Below are positions 1 through 8,288 of a DNA stretch of 64,000 nucleotides, piece after piece (within the stretch, counting starts at the first letter, position 1; each line of letters starts with the position of its first letter). The stretch is from SCGC-AG-212-J23 sp035762345 (GTDB taxonomy: Bacteria; Pseudomonadota; Gammaproteobacteria; Burkholderiales; SG8-39): contig DASTPE010000068.1 of the NCBI GenBank assembly GCA_035762345.1, positions 16,849 through 80,848 of the forward strand. Direction: 5' to 3'. Made by a program: the position numbers and the translations under genes. The notes under the pieces are model-generated. The model searched no databases. It worked only from the letters and a program-made list of their open reading frames with translations, and was not told the origin of the DNA.

Positions 1-1160
1 TTCTTGATCGCCGCAACCACTTTCTGCGCGGCGTCGGCCATATTGTCGGCCGAGATGATCGGCAGGCCGGAGTCCTTGAGGATTTTCTTTCCCAGCTCCT
101 CGTTGGTGCCCTTCATGCGCACCACCAGCGGCACCTTGAGGTGGACCTCGCGCGCCGCGGCGACGACGCCCGTCGCGATGGTGTCGCACCTCATGATGCC
201 GCCGAAGATGTTGACGAGGATCGCTTTCACCTTCTTGTTCGACAGCATGATCTTGAACGCCGCGGTGACCTTCTCCGCGGTCGCGCCGCCGCCGACGTCG
301 AGGAAGTTTGCGGGCGCGCCGCCGAACAGCTTGATCGTGTCCATCGTCGCCATGGCGAGGCCGGCGCCGTTCACCATGCAGGCGATATTGCCGTCGAGCG
401 AGATGTAGCTGAGGTCGAACTTCGACGCCTCGATCTCGAGCGGGTCCTCCTCGTCGAGGTCGCGCAACGCCACGATCTCCGGATGGCGGAAGAGCGCGTT
501 GTCGTCGAAGTTGATTTTCGAATCGAGGGCGACCACACGGCCGTCGCCCGCGAGTATCAGCGGGTTGACCTCGACCAGTGATGCGTCGGTGTCATCGAAG
601 CATCTATAGAGCGCCTTGAAGATCGCGCGTGCCTGCGGCACCGAGGCCGCGGGAATGCCGATTCCAATCGCGACCTCGTCCGCATCGGCGTCGGTCAGCC
701 CTTCCACCGGGTCGATGAACACTTTCTTGATCTTCTCAGGCGTCTTTGCCGCCACTTCCTCGATGTCCATGCCTCCTTCGGAGGAGGCCATCAGCACGAC
801 CTTCTGCGTGCCGCGATCGACCACCATGCCGACGTAGAGCTCTTTCCTGATGTCGGCGCCCTCTTCGATCAGCAAGCGGCGTACCTTCTGTCCGTCCGGA
901 CCGGTCTGGTGGGTCACGAGAATCATCCCGAGGATCTTCTTGGAGAGATTCCTGACCTCATCGAGGCTTTTCGCGACCCTCACGCCGCCGCCTTTGCCGC
1001 GGCCGCCGGCGTGAATCTGCGCCTTGACGACCCAGAGCTGGCCGCCAAGCTTCTTCGCCGCTTCGACCGCTTCATCGATGGCAAAAGCGGGAAAGCCGCG
1101 GGGCGTCGCGACGCCGTACTTGCGGAAGATCTCCTTCCCCTGGTACTCGTGGATCTTCAT
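1..1160 (-). CDS. sucC: Succinyl-CoA synthetase (ADP-forming) beta subunit, 3' end cut by window edge
   Basis: SucC is the ATP-grasp subunit of the TCA-cycle enzyme that interconverts succinyl-CoA and succinate with nucleotide phosphorylation. The reverse-strand translation starts MKIHEYQGKEIF at the ATG 1160-1158. It carries the family features KAQIHAGGRGKGGG near residues 46-59, EVNPL, and the Gly-rich NIFGGIMRCD near the C-terminus. It is open to the left edge; 386 full codons are visible against a usual length of about 388, so only the last few residues are missing. sucD is expected just outside the window. Its start overlaps the stop of the upstream DUF2889 gene by one base (TGATG), so the two are probably translationally coupled. 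Very secure. Confidence 0.97.
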   Translation of the reverse strand, partial: MKIHEYQGKEIFRKYGVATPRGFPAFAIDEAVEAAKKLGGQLWVVKAQIHAGGRGKGGGVRVAKSLDEVRNLSKKILGMILVTHQTGPDGQKVRRLLIEEGADIRKELYVGMVVDRGTQKVVLMASSEGGMDIEEVAAKTPEKIKKVFIDPVEGLTDADADEVAIGIGIPAASVPQARAIFKALYRCFDDTDASLVEVNPLILAGDGRVVALDSKINFDDNALFRHPEIVALRDLDEEDPLEIEASKFDLSYISLDGNIACMVNGAGLAMATMDTIKLFGGAPANFLDVGGGATAEKVTAAFKIMLSNKKVKAILVNIFGGIMRCDTIATGVVAAAREVHLKVPLVVRMKGTNEELGKKILKDSGLPIISADNMADAAQKVVAAIK

Positions 1161-1714
1161 CAGGCGTGCGTCTTTTCCTTACGGTACCACTTCGGGTACC
1201 AGCGCCGCACCGTGTCCGAAGTCGTATCGAGCGCGTGACACTGATCGAGCTGGAAGGGCTTACGACCGTCGGGCCGCTCCTCGGGCATCTCTCCCGCGAA
1301 GGTCTGGACCGCGGCGGTGGGGAACCCGGTAAGCATCTCCGTGATATGCGTGCAGCCCTTTACATCCCCGAAGAGCTTCTTCACGCTGCGGCGGAAATCG
1401 CGCACCAGGTTGAGGCCGATCAGGCGCTTGTACGCCGCCGCGATGGTTTCGCAGCCACCCGGATACGGCACGGCGTCGGAGGCGGCGACCGCGTTGAGGA
1501 TGGTGAAGTGCCGGTCAATGGTGAGGCGCAGCCACATCTCGTGGATCGGCTGCCCGGCGCGCCGCACGCCGGTTTTCATCGGATTGTCGTGGCTCTTGAT
1601 GTCGGTCAGGTGTCCTTCGATGTCCCACAGGCCGTCGGCACGCCTGTAGCCCTCGTAGCGAACGCGGCGCGTGTGGCGCAGCTCGCGCTCTACGTCGGCG
1701 ACCGGCAATGGCAT
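1160..1714 (-). CDS. DUF2889 domain protein
   Basis: A 184-residue soluble protein of the DUF2889 family, function unknown. Features typical of that family are an early RRVRYEGYRRADGLWDIEGHL block (residues about 16-36, an Arg-rich beta segment), a DNPM segment, and GCTHITEML near residue 139, where Cys and His could bind metal. There is no signal peptide or membrane segment. It ends one base inside sucC and is transcribed with it. The 40-base gap to the divergent glpK must hold promoters for both directions. The family is recognised from sequence memory; no activity can be inferred. Confidence 0.8.
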   Translation of the reverse strand: MPLPVADVERELRHTRRVRYEGYRRADGLWDIEGHLTDIKSHDNPMKTGVRRAGQPIHEMWLRLTIDRHFTILNAVAASDAVPYPGGCETIAAAYKRLIGLNLVRDFRRSVKKLFGDVKGCTHITEMLTGFPTAAVQTFAGEMPEERPDGRKPFQLDQCHALDTTSDTVRRWYPKWYRKEKTHA

Positions 1715-1754
1715 AAGGGGCGCATTCTAGCGTCCTTTGCCATAGAATTTTTCG

Positions 1755-3266
1755 GTGAAGTACGTCCTCGCCCTCGACCAGGGCACGACCAGCTCGCGCG
1801 CGATTGTCTTCGATGAAGAAGGCCGTGCAGTCGCGAACGCGCAGCGCGAATTCCGCCAGATCTTCCCGCAACCCGGCTGGGTCGAGCACGATCCGAAGGA
1901 GATCTTTTCCTCGCAAAGAGACACCGCCAGACAAGCGCTCGGCCAATCCGGTATTTCACCTAAGGATGTGATGGCGGTCGGAATCGCCAACCAGCGCGAG
2001 ACGACCATCATCTGGAACCGCCAGACCGGCGAGCCGATCGCGAATGCCATCGTGTGGCAGGACCGGCGCACCGCGCCGCAGTGCGCGGCGCTGAAGGAAG
2101 CGGGCGTCGAGACGCTGGTGCGCAGCCGTACCGGCCTGGTGATCGACCCGTATTTCAGCGGCACCAAGATTGCCTGGCTGCTCGACCACGTGCCGGGGGC
2201 GCGCGCAGGCGCGGAGCGCGGGGAACTCGCCTTCGGTACGGTCGACACGTGGCTCGCGTGGCACCTTACCGGCAATCGCACCCACGTCACCGACGTCTCC
2301 AACGCCTCGCGCACGCTGCTGTTTAACATCCACACGAACGACTGGGACGCGGAGCTGCTCGAGCTCATGCGCGTACCGCGTGCCATCCTGCCCGATGTGC
2401 ATCTGTCGGCGCACGCGTTTGGCATGCTGCCGGCAAGCGCGCTTGGGGAGCCGCTCGTGATCGGGGGCATGGCCGGGGACCAGCAGGCGGCGATGTTCGG
2501 CCAGGCCTGCCACCGCGCCGGAATGGCGAAGAACACCTACGGGACCGGCTGCTTCATGCTCCTGCACACCGGCGACAAGGTCGTGCAGTCCTCAAGCGGG
2601 CTCATTGCCACCGCGTGCGCCCAGACTCGGCACAAAGAATATGCCCTCGAGGGCAGCGTATTCGTCGGCGGCGCCGTCGTGCAATGGCTGCGCGACGGCC
2701 TGGAATTTTTCTCATCGTCATCGGAAGTCGAAAAACTTGCCGCGAGCGTGCTGGACAGCGGCGACGTGTACGTCGTTCCCGCATTCACCGGCCTCGGCGC
2801 ACCGTATTGGGATCCCGACGCCCGGGGCTCCATTTCCGGGCTTACCCGAGGCACGACCCGCGCACACATCGCGCGCGCCGCGCTCGAATCGATCGCGTTC
2901 CAGAGCGCCGAACTGCTTGAGGCAATGCAAAAGGATTCTCAACAGCAACTATCAGAACTTCGGGTGGACGGCGGTGCAGCCGCCAACGACCTTTTGATGC
3001 AGTTCCAGGCCGACCTGCTCGGCGTTCCCGTGGTGCGGCCACAGGTGCTGGAAACCACGGCGCTCGGCGCCGCCTATCTCGCAGGCCTCACCGTCGACCT
3101 ATGGAAATCGCGCGACGAGCTCGAATCGCACTGGAAGGCCGAGCGGCGCTTCGAGCCGCGGATGTCGGCTTCGGAACGGGCCGCGAAGATGTCGCGCTGG
3201 CGCGAGGCCGTCAGTCGCGCGCGGTCTTGGGCTAGAGTTGATTCCTCGAGGGAGGAGACAAAATGA
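1755..3266 (+). CDS. glpK: Glycerol kinase
   Basis: Phosphorylates glycerol to sn-glycerol 3-phosphate with ATP in the cytoplasm (FGGY kinase family). The 503 residues match the usual length of about 500. Visible motifs are the N-terminal phosphate-binding loop ALDQGTTSSRAIVFDE, the substrate-contact region NQRETTIIWNR, GTVDTWLAWHLTG, and the second-domain ADENINE-type loop DGGAAANDLLMQFQADLLG. No glpF or glpD lies beside it, so it is an isolated copy. It is followed with a 4-base ATGA overlap by the metallo-beta-lactamase-fold gene. The start is the first ATG-like codon after the divergent gap. Confidence 0.96.
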   Translation: MKYVLALDQGTTSSRAIVFDEEGRAVANAQREFRQIFPQPGWVEHDPKEIFSSQRDTARQALGQSGISPKDVMAVGIANQRETTIIWNRQTGEPIANAIVWQDRRTAPQCAALKEAGVETLVRSRTGLVIDPYFSGTKIAWLLDHVPGARAGAERGELAFGTVDTWLAWHLTGNRTHVTDVSNASRTLLFNIHTNDWDAELLELMRVPRAILPDVHLSAHAFGMLPASALGEPLVIGGMAGDQQAAMFGQACHRAGMAKNTYGTGCFMLLHTGDKVVQSSSGLIATACAQTRHKEYALEGSVFVGGAVVQWLRDGLEFFSSSSEVEKLAASVLDSGDVYVVPAFTGLGAPYWDPDARGSISGLTRGTTRAHIARAALESIAFQSAELLEAMQKDSQQQLSELRVDGGAAANDLLMQFQADLLGVPVVRPQVLETTALGAAYLAGLTVDLWKSRDELESHWKAERRFEPRMSASERAAKMSRWREAVSRARSWARVDSSREETK

Positions 3267-4075
3267 GAATCTTGCTGTCGTTGCTTGCCATCGCGGTCTC
3301 GCTGCCGGTGGCCGCGCAATCTACAAAAGTCCACTGGTACGGGCAGGCGGCGTTCCGCATCGAGACGCCCGCCAGCGGCGTGATCCTGATCGACCCCTGG
3401 CTGAAGGCGCCCACCAACCCGGACAAGGAATCGGTGGAAAAGCTCACCCGCGTGGATTACATCCTCGTCACCCACGGCCATTGGGACCACATCGGCGACG
3501 CGGTAGAGATCGGCAAGAAGACCGGCGCGATCCTGGTCGCGCCCTACGGGCTGCAATTCAACATGAAGTCGGTGCTCGGCTACCCGGAGGCGCAGGCGAC
3601 GCTCGCGACCGGCGGCAACGTCGGCGGCACGATCGCGCTGCCCAAAGCCGGCGCCAAGGTGACGCTGGTGCACGCGGTGCATGGCTCGGAGCTCGTGCCG
3701 CCCATGGTAAAGCCGGCGCCTCCCAACCCCGCCGCGATTGCGAGCGGCAACCCGGTCGGCTACGTCCTCGAAATCGACAAGGGGCCGACGATCTACCACA
3801 CCGGCGATACTGACATCTACAGCGACATGAAGCTGATCGCCGAGTTCTTCAAGGTCGATCTGATGCTTGCCAACATCGGCGGGCATTTCGCCATGGGGCC
3901 GCCGCGCGCCGCGCAGGCGGCGGCGTGGGTGAACCCGCGCCAGGTCGTGCCGATGCACTTCGGCACCTATCCGATCCTGGCCGGCACGCCGGCGCAGTTC
4001 AAGGCCGAGCTCGACAAGCGCGGCTTCGTCGGCCGCATGATCGAGATGAAGCCCGGCGAGACAAGGGATTTCTGA
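3263..4075 (+). CDS. Secreted metal-dependent hydrolase, metallo-beta-lactamase fold (UPF0173-like)
   Basis: A 270-residue protein whose first ~19 residues form a Sec signal peptide ending VAAQS, so it is likely periplasmic. The zinc-binding signature HGHWDH (His71, His73, Asp75, His76) follows beta strands typical of the fold. Further ligand candidates are HAVHGSE near residue 137, HTGDTD near residue 178 and the late PMHFGTYP histidine. Overall it resembles the UPF0173 / L-ascorbate-6-phosphate-lactonase-like group, which is normally cytoplasmic and about 230 residues, so the export signal is the unusual point. It overlaps glpK by 4 bases. Substrate unknown. Confidence 0.85.
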   Translation: MRILLSLLAIAVSLPVAAQSTKVHWYGQAAFRIETPASGVILIDPWLKAPTNPDKESVEKLTRVDYILVTHGHWDHIGDAVEIGKKTGAILVAPYGLQFNMKSVLGYPEAQATLATGGNVGGTIALPKAGAKVTLVHAVHGSELVPPMVKPAPPNPAAIASGNPVGYVLEIDKGPTIYHTGDTDIYSDMKLIAEFFKVDLMLANIGGHFAMGPPRAAQAAAWVNPRQVVPMHFGTYPILAGTPAQFKAELDKRGFVGRMIEMKPGETRDF

Positions 4076-4133
4076 TCCGAGAATCAAAGCTTCTTATTGG
4101 CCGGTCCGGCGGCGCTTCCAGACAATAGCCGCC

Positions 4134-5309
4134 GTGCCGAGCCTGGTCGCTCCCCACGGAGGTGGTTCCCTCAGGCCGCGTGCGCTAGCTGGCGAAGCGC
4201 TCGCGGCCGAGAAAGCGCGGGCGCGCACCTTGCCCGGAGTGCGCATCACGTCGCGCGAGAAGGGCGATCTAGTGATGCTCGGCATCGGCGGCTTCACGCC
4301 CCTGGAAGGCTTCATGAGCCACGCCGACTGGCAAGGCGTGTGCGACGGCTACCGCACCGCCGCGGGGCTGTTCTGGCCGATTCCGATCACGCTTTCCACC
4401 GATATCGAAACCGCCGGGCGCTTCCACACCGGGACGGAGATCGCGCTCTTTGATCCGGACGACGGCGAGCCGCTCGCCACCATGAGGGTCACGGAAAAAT
4501 ACGCCATCAACAAGGCGCACGAGTGCGCGACGGTATTCCGCACGACCGACCCGGCGCATCCCGGCGTCGCCATGGTGATGGCGCAGGGCGAGATCAACCT
4601 CGCCGGCCCGGTAAGGGTGCTGTCCGACGGCGGCTTCAAAGAGAAGTACGGCGCGCTCTTCATGACGCCGGCGCAGACGCGCGCCGAGTTCGAGCGACTC
4701 GGCTGGTCACGTGTGGCCGCATTCCAGACGCGTAACCCGATGCAGCGCGCGCACGAGTATCTCGTCAAAGTGGCAATCGAGGTGTGCGACGGGGTGTTGG
4801 TGCACTCGCTGCTCGGCGCGCTCAAGGCGGGCGACATCCCCGCCGAAGTGCGCACGCGCGCCATCGCCGTGTTGATCGAAAAATACTTTCGTCCCGGCAC
4901 CGTGGTGCAGGCAGGCTATCCGCTCGACATGCGCTACGCCGGTCCGCGCGAGGCGCTGCTGCATGCGCTCTTCCGCCAGAACTACGGCTGCTCGCATCTC
5001 ATCGTCGGGCGCGACCACGCCGGCGTCGGCAAGTACTACGGGCCGTTCGACGCGCACCGGATCTTCGACGACATCCCGCCGGGCTCACTCGAGACCCGAG
5101 CGCTGAAGATGGACATAACGTTTTGGTGCTACCGCTGTCACGGCATGGCTTCGGGACGCTCGTGCCCGCACGGCCCCGAGAACCAGCTGCAGGTGTCGGG
5201 CACGCAGCTGCGCAAGTGGCTGCAGGAAGGCGCCGAAGTGCCGGCGGAATTCTCACGTCCGGAGGTGCTCGATATCCTGCGCGCGCACTACGCAGCGGCG
5301 CGTTCCTGA
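4134..5309 (+). CDS. sat: Sulfate adenylyltransferase (ATP sulfurylase), single-subunit type
   Basis: Interconverts sulfate plus ATP with adenosine 5'-phosphosulfate plus pyrophosphate. This homo-oligomeric Sat type (391 residues), not CysDN, is the one used by sulfur oxidisers in the APS-to-sulfate, ATP-producing direction. Motifs are QTRNPMQRAHEYL (nucleotide binding), GRDHAGVGKYYGPFDAH, and a zinc-type cluster CYRCHGMASGRSCPHG near residues 329-344. The start is a GTG at 4134 without a clear Shine-Dalgarno. The stop overlaps the ATG of the exporter gene by one base (TGATG). aprMBA lies about 4 kb downstream on the other strand, completing the pathway. Confidence 0.95.
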   Translation: MPSLVAPHGGGSLRPRALAGEALAAEKARARTLPGVRITSREKGDLVMLGIGGFTPLEGFMSHADWQGVCDGYRTAAGLFWPIPITLSTDIETAGRFHTGTEIALFDPDDGEPLATMRVTEKYAINKAHECATVFRTTDPAHPGVAMVMAQGEINLAGPVRVLSDGGFKEKYGALFMTPAQTRAEFERLGWSRVAAFQTRNPMQRAHEYLVKVAIEVCDGVLVHSLLGALKAGDIPAEVRTRAIAVLIEKYFRPGTVVQAGYPLDMRYAGPREALLHALFRQNYGCSHLIVGRDHAGVGKYYGPFDAHRIFDDIPPGSLETRALKMDITFWCYRCHGMASGRSCPHGPENQLQVSGTQLRKWLQEGAEVPAEFSRPEVLDILRAHYAAARS

Positions 5310-6148
5310 TGGAGTGGTGGATGTGGCCGCTCGCGCTGTTCGCGGTCACATTCTGCATTGCGGTCGTCGCAGTGCTTGGCGGCGTCGGCGGCGGCGTTCT
5401 CTTCGTCCCGATCGTGAGCGCGCTGTTCCCTTTCCACCTGGACTTCGTACGCGCGGCCGGGCTGTTGGTCGCGCTCACCAGCTCGCTTTCCGCCGCGCCG
5501 AGCCTGCTGGTGAAAGGGCTGGCCAGCCTGCGCCTTGCCATGCCGCTCGCGCTCGTCGGCTCGGTGACCTCGATCGTCGGCGCGCTCGTCGGGCTTGCGC
5601 TTCCGACGCGCACGGTGCAGATCGCCCTCGGCACGGCGATCCTCGCCATCGCGGTCTTCATGTGGCGCATGGGCCGGTCGCCCGCGGAGCGCGAAATGCA
5701 GGCCGATCCGCTCGCCGCCGCACTCGACATGCAGGGCGCCTACCATGACGACGCGCTCGGCCGGAAGATCGAATGGAAGGTGCACCGCACGCCGGCGGCG
5801 CTGGCCGTTTTCGCCGGCATCGGCATGCTCGCCGGTATGTTCGGCCTGGGCGCCGGCTGGGCGAACGTGCCGGCGCTGCATATCCTGATGGGAGCGCCCC
5901 TCAAGCTCTCGGTCGGCACGTCGGGGCTGCTGCTCTCCGTGGTCGATACCTCGGCCGCGTGGGTTTACCTTAACCGCGGCGCGGTGCTTCCGCTCGTCGT
6001 CGTGCCGTCGGTTCTCGGCGCGATCCTCGGCGCGAAAATCGGAGCGCGCCTGCTCGGTCGCACGCCCGCGCTCGTCGTGCGGCGCATCGTGCTCGCGCTG
6101 CTCGTCGTCGCCGGCGGCCGGGCGCTGCTACGGGGCCTGGGGATCTGA
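5309..6148 (+). CDS. TauE/SafE family sulfite/sulfonate exporter
   Basis: A 279-residue polytopic inner-membrane protein of the TauE/SafE (DUF81) family, whose known members export sulfite, sulfoacetate or related organosulfur anions. It shows the first-helix Gly-rich signature VLGGVGGGVLFVP, the repeated half near residue 175 (GMFGLGAGWANVP), and about eight hydrophobic segments. A hydrophilic insert at about residues 118-155 separates the two halves. It starts inside the sat stop codon (TGATG) and is therefore co-transcribed and probably translationally coupled with ATP sulfurylase. This supports a role in exporting sulfate or sulfite produced by sulfur oxidation; substrate direction is inferred from family and context. 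Confidence 0.9.
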   Translation: MEWWMWPLALFAVTFCIAVVAVLGGVGGGVLFVPIVSALFPFHLDFVRAAGLLVALTSSLSAAPSLLVKGLASLRLAMPLALVGSVTSIVGALVGLALPTRTVQIALGTAILAIAVFMWRMGRSPAEREMQADPLAAALDMQGAYHDDALGRKIEWKVHRTPAALAVFAGIGMLAGMFGLGAGWANVPALHILMGAPLKLSVGTSGLLLSVVDTSAAWVYLNRGAVLPLVVVPSVLGAILGAKIGARLLGRTPALVVRRIVLALLVVAGGRALLRGLGI

Positions 6149-6150
6149 GG

Positions 6151-6522
6151 ATGGAACATACCGTCTACGCGCGTTGGCTGGACGTCGGGACGCGCCTGGG
6201 CTTCGTGGCGTTGGTCGCGAGCTTCGTGGGCTATGTGCTCGGCGCGCTCGACCCCCACGTGCCGCCGCACGAGCTGCCGCTCCTATGGGGGCTGCCGGTC
6301 GACCACTATGTCGCCGCGGCCAACGCTCCGACCGGCTGGGGATGGCTCGCGTTCGTCGTCAAGGCCGACTACCTCAACTACGTCGGCGTGGCGATTCTTG
6401 CCTCGGTGACCCTGGCTGCCTATGCGCGCCTCGTGCCTGTGCTGGTGGGGCAAGGCGCGCGTTTGCGTGCGGGCATTGCGGTGCTGCAGGTGATCGTACT
6501 GCTCGTCGCCGCTTTGCTCTAG
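6151..6522 (+). CDS. Small integral membrane protein, probable TauE/SafE partner (DUF1634-like)
   Basis: A 123-residue protein with about three to four transmembrane segments (residues ~14-32, ~57-75, ~77-98, ~105-123). It begins two bases after the TauE/SafE stop. Small DUF1634-type membrane proteins commonly follow TauE/SafE exporters, and the position and size fit that group, although I cannot name a diagnostic motif. It ends convergently with lysR, the coding ends overlapping by 4 bases, so there is no room for an ordinary terminator between them. Function otherwise unknown. Confidence 0.65.
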   Translation: MEHTVYARWLDVGTRLGFVALVASFVGYVLGALDPHVPPHELPLLWGLPVDHYVAAANAPTGWGWLAFVVKADYLNYVGVAILASVTLAAYARLVPVLVGQGARLRAGIAVLQVIVLLVAALL

Positions 6523-7430
6523 GCGGCGAGCGGCTGCGCCGAGGCGAGCCGCTCCTTGGCGAACGCGAGAAAAGCGGCGACGAGCTTGGAGTGGAAGCGC
6601 TCCCTTGCGTACACGACCGAGAAATTTCTTATGAGCGGCGGCTTGAGCGGAACCTGCACCAGCTGCCCGAGCTGCAGCTCCTTCGCGGCAATCACGCGGG
6701 ACATGATGGCGAAGCCCATGCCGGTCGCGACCAGCCCCTTGATCGCCTCGGGGCTGCCGAGTTCGACCACCCGGTTCATCGATTCCGGCGACACCCCCGC
6801 CTGCTGCAGGTAGCGATCGACGACCGCACGCGTCCCCGAGCCCGCCTCGCGGCTGATGTAGGGATGCCGCGTGAGCGCGGCGGGCAGCGCGAAGGGCTCC
6901 TTCGCCAGCGGATGTGTCGGCGCGCATACCACCTGGAGCTCGTCCTGACTGCACACTTCACTCTGCAGCGATGCGAGCGGCGAGCCGCTCTCGATGAAAC
7001 CGAGGTCGAGCGTACGCTCGGCCACGCGCTCCTGGACCGCCTCGGAATTGCCGACGTAGAGCGTCGGGACCACGGCCGGGAAGTGCGCCTTGAACTGGCC
7101 GATGAGCTGCGGCAGCACGTACTCGCCGATCGTCATGCTCGCGCCGATGAGGAGCGGCCCGGCCGCCTGGCCGCCCATTTCCTTGAGGCGCGTATCGAGT
7201 TCCGCGGAGAGTCCGAGGATGCGCTCGGCATACTCGAACGCGAGTTGGCCGGCGGGCGTGAGCGCGATGCGTCCCTGCGCGCGGTCGAAGAGCCGCGTGC
7301 TCAGTTGCTCCTCGAGCTGCTTGACTTGAAATGTGACCGCTGGCTGCGTCATGAACAGCGTCTCGGCCGCCTTGGTGAAGGACAGATGCTTCGCTACGGC
7401 ATGAAATACCTGGAGGCGCCGGTCGGCCAT
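6519..7430 (-). CDS. LysR-type transcriptional regulator (CysL/CbbR-like)
   Basis: A 303-residue LysR regulator. The N-terminal winged helix-turn-helix covers residues ~1-60 (RLQVFHAVAKHLSFTKAAETL, then QPAVTFQVKQLEEQLSTRLF), and a two-lobed effector domain covers residues ~90-295 (PLLIGASMTIGEYVLPQLI and later GSGTRAVVDRYL). The effector domain resembles the CysL/YeiE/CbbR branch. Sitting at the end of the sat-tauE cluster, it is a candidate regulator of sulfur oxidation or sulfite export. Its upstream region holds a decayed amidohydrolase fragment rather than a divergent gene, so its target is not obvious from arrangement. Confidence 0.88.
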   Translation of the reverse strand: MADRRLQVFHAVAKHLSFTKAAETLFMTQPAVTFQVKQLEEQLSTRLFDRAQGRIALTPAGQLAFEYAERILGLSAELDTRLKEMGGQAAGPLLIGASMTIGEYVLPQLIGQFKAHFPAVVPTLYVGNSEAVQERVAERTLDLGFIESGSPLASLQSEVCSQDELQVVCAPTHPLAKEPFALPAALTRHPYISREAGSGTRAVVDRYLQQAGVSPESMNRVVELGSPEAIKGLVATGMGFAIMSRVIAAKELQLGQLVQVPLKPPLIRNFSVVYARERFHSKLVAAFLAFAKERLASAQPLAA

Positions 7431-7451
7431 CCAGGAATATTACGTCAGTCA

Positions 7452-7604
7452 ATGATGCGGGGTTGTAGGGGCGATGTCGTCGGCGTGGTCGTGCTCGATG
7501 GCGATCCCACGGCCGACATCGCCAATACCCGGCGGATTCACGCGGTCTGGCACCGCGGCAACAAGGTGGGGGAGCACGGTAGAGACGTTCGCGCCCTAAG
7601 CTAG
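7452..7604 (+). pseudogene. C-terminal remnant of an amidohydrolase
   Basis: The 352 bases between lysR and yidB hold no intact gene. One frame from 7452 to the TAG at 7602-7604 reads VVVLDGDPTADIANTRRIHA, then VWHRGNKV. That is the characteristic C-terminal strand-turn-strand of amidohydrolase-superfamily (PF01979) enzymes, typically ADLVVLDGDPLADI followed by an RRI-xxVxxxG segment. Only about 35 residues remain; no metal-binding histidines or N-terminal barrel are present, and the frame continues upstream only as antisense of lysR. I read it as a degraded end of a lost gene. The remaining bases (7605-7770) show nothing recognisable except the yidB ribosome-binding site. Confidence 0.55.
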
Positions 7605-7782
7605 CATCAATAACACCGCCGCTGGGGCCAAGGCAAGCACCACGCGGTTGGTGACGCCGTGGCCGCGTCGCTGTGAGTGCAATGAAGTATCGACCTGAAT
7701 TGACACGGGCACCCTGGCGGCATACGGTATTCGCCCCCGCTGCAAATTCTCGGTCAGGTAAACGCTCCCAAAGGAGGCGATC

Positions 7783-8271
7783 ATGGGATTGCTCGATGAG
7801 CTACTTGGTGGTCTGACACAGGGCGGCCTTGGCCAGATGTCGGGGCAGCAACAGCGGCACGCGGCGCAGGCGGGTAGCGGCATGGCCAATACGGTGGCGG
7901 CCCTGCTCCCGATTGTTCTCGCGATGCTTCGCAAGCAGCAGAGCGGCGCGCCCGCGCGAGGGTTCGACGTGGGCGGCCTTGGTGGGATCCTGGACCAATT
8001 CCACCGCGCGGGATTCGGTGAGCAGGCAAGCTCCTGGGTTAGTACCGGCGCAAACCTGCCGATCTCGCCGGAGGCCATGGCGCAGGTGTTCGGCCGCGAC
8101 GGCTTGGGACGAATCGCCTCGCAGGCCGGGCTGACCGAACAGCAGGCGTCCACAGGCCTGAGCCAGATCCTGCCCGAGGTCGTGGACCGGGTGACTCCGC
8201 AGGGGAAGGTACCCGACCTGGATGTGCTTGCCGCGAGCGTCGGCGACTTGCAGCGCCGCTTCGGCCTTTAG
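7783..8271 (+). CDS. yidB: YidB family protein (DUF937)
   Basis: A 162-residue soluble protein beginning MGLLDELLGGLTQ, the usual opening of the YidB/DUF937 family. It has the conserved low-complexity Gly/Gln-rich stretch (residues ~14-30), GFDVGGLGGILDQFHRAGFGEQASSW in the middle (residues ~67-92), and the helical tail ending VDRVTPQGKVPD. The function of the family is unknown. A strong Shine-Dalgarno AAGGAGG (7771-7777) sits five bases before the ATG, which fixes the start and predicts high expression. It precedes the YpfJ-type peptidase gene by 17 bases and is probably co-transcribed with it. Confidence 0.9.
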   Translation: MGLLDELLGGLTQGGLGQMSGQQQRHAAQAGSGMANTVAALLPIVLAMLRKQQSGAPARGFDVGGLGGILDQFHRAGFGEQASSWVSTGANLPISPEAMAQVFGRDGLGRIASQAGLTEQQASTGLSQILPEVVDRVTPQGKVPDLDVLAASVGDLQRRFGL

Positions 8272-8288
8272 TCGGCGGGGAGCCAGGC

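Noticed and set aside
3074..4087. 337-codon minus-strand open frame opposite the metallo-beta-lactamase gene
   Set aside because: Antisense shadow; the plus-strand gene has HGHWDH and a signal peptide.
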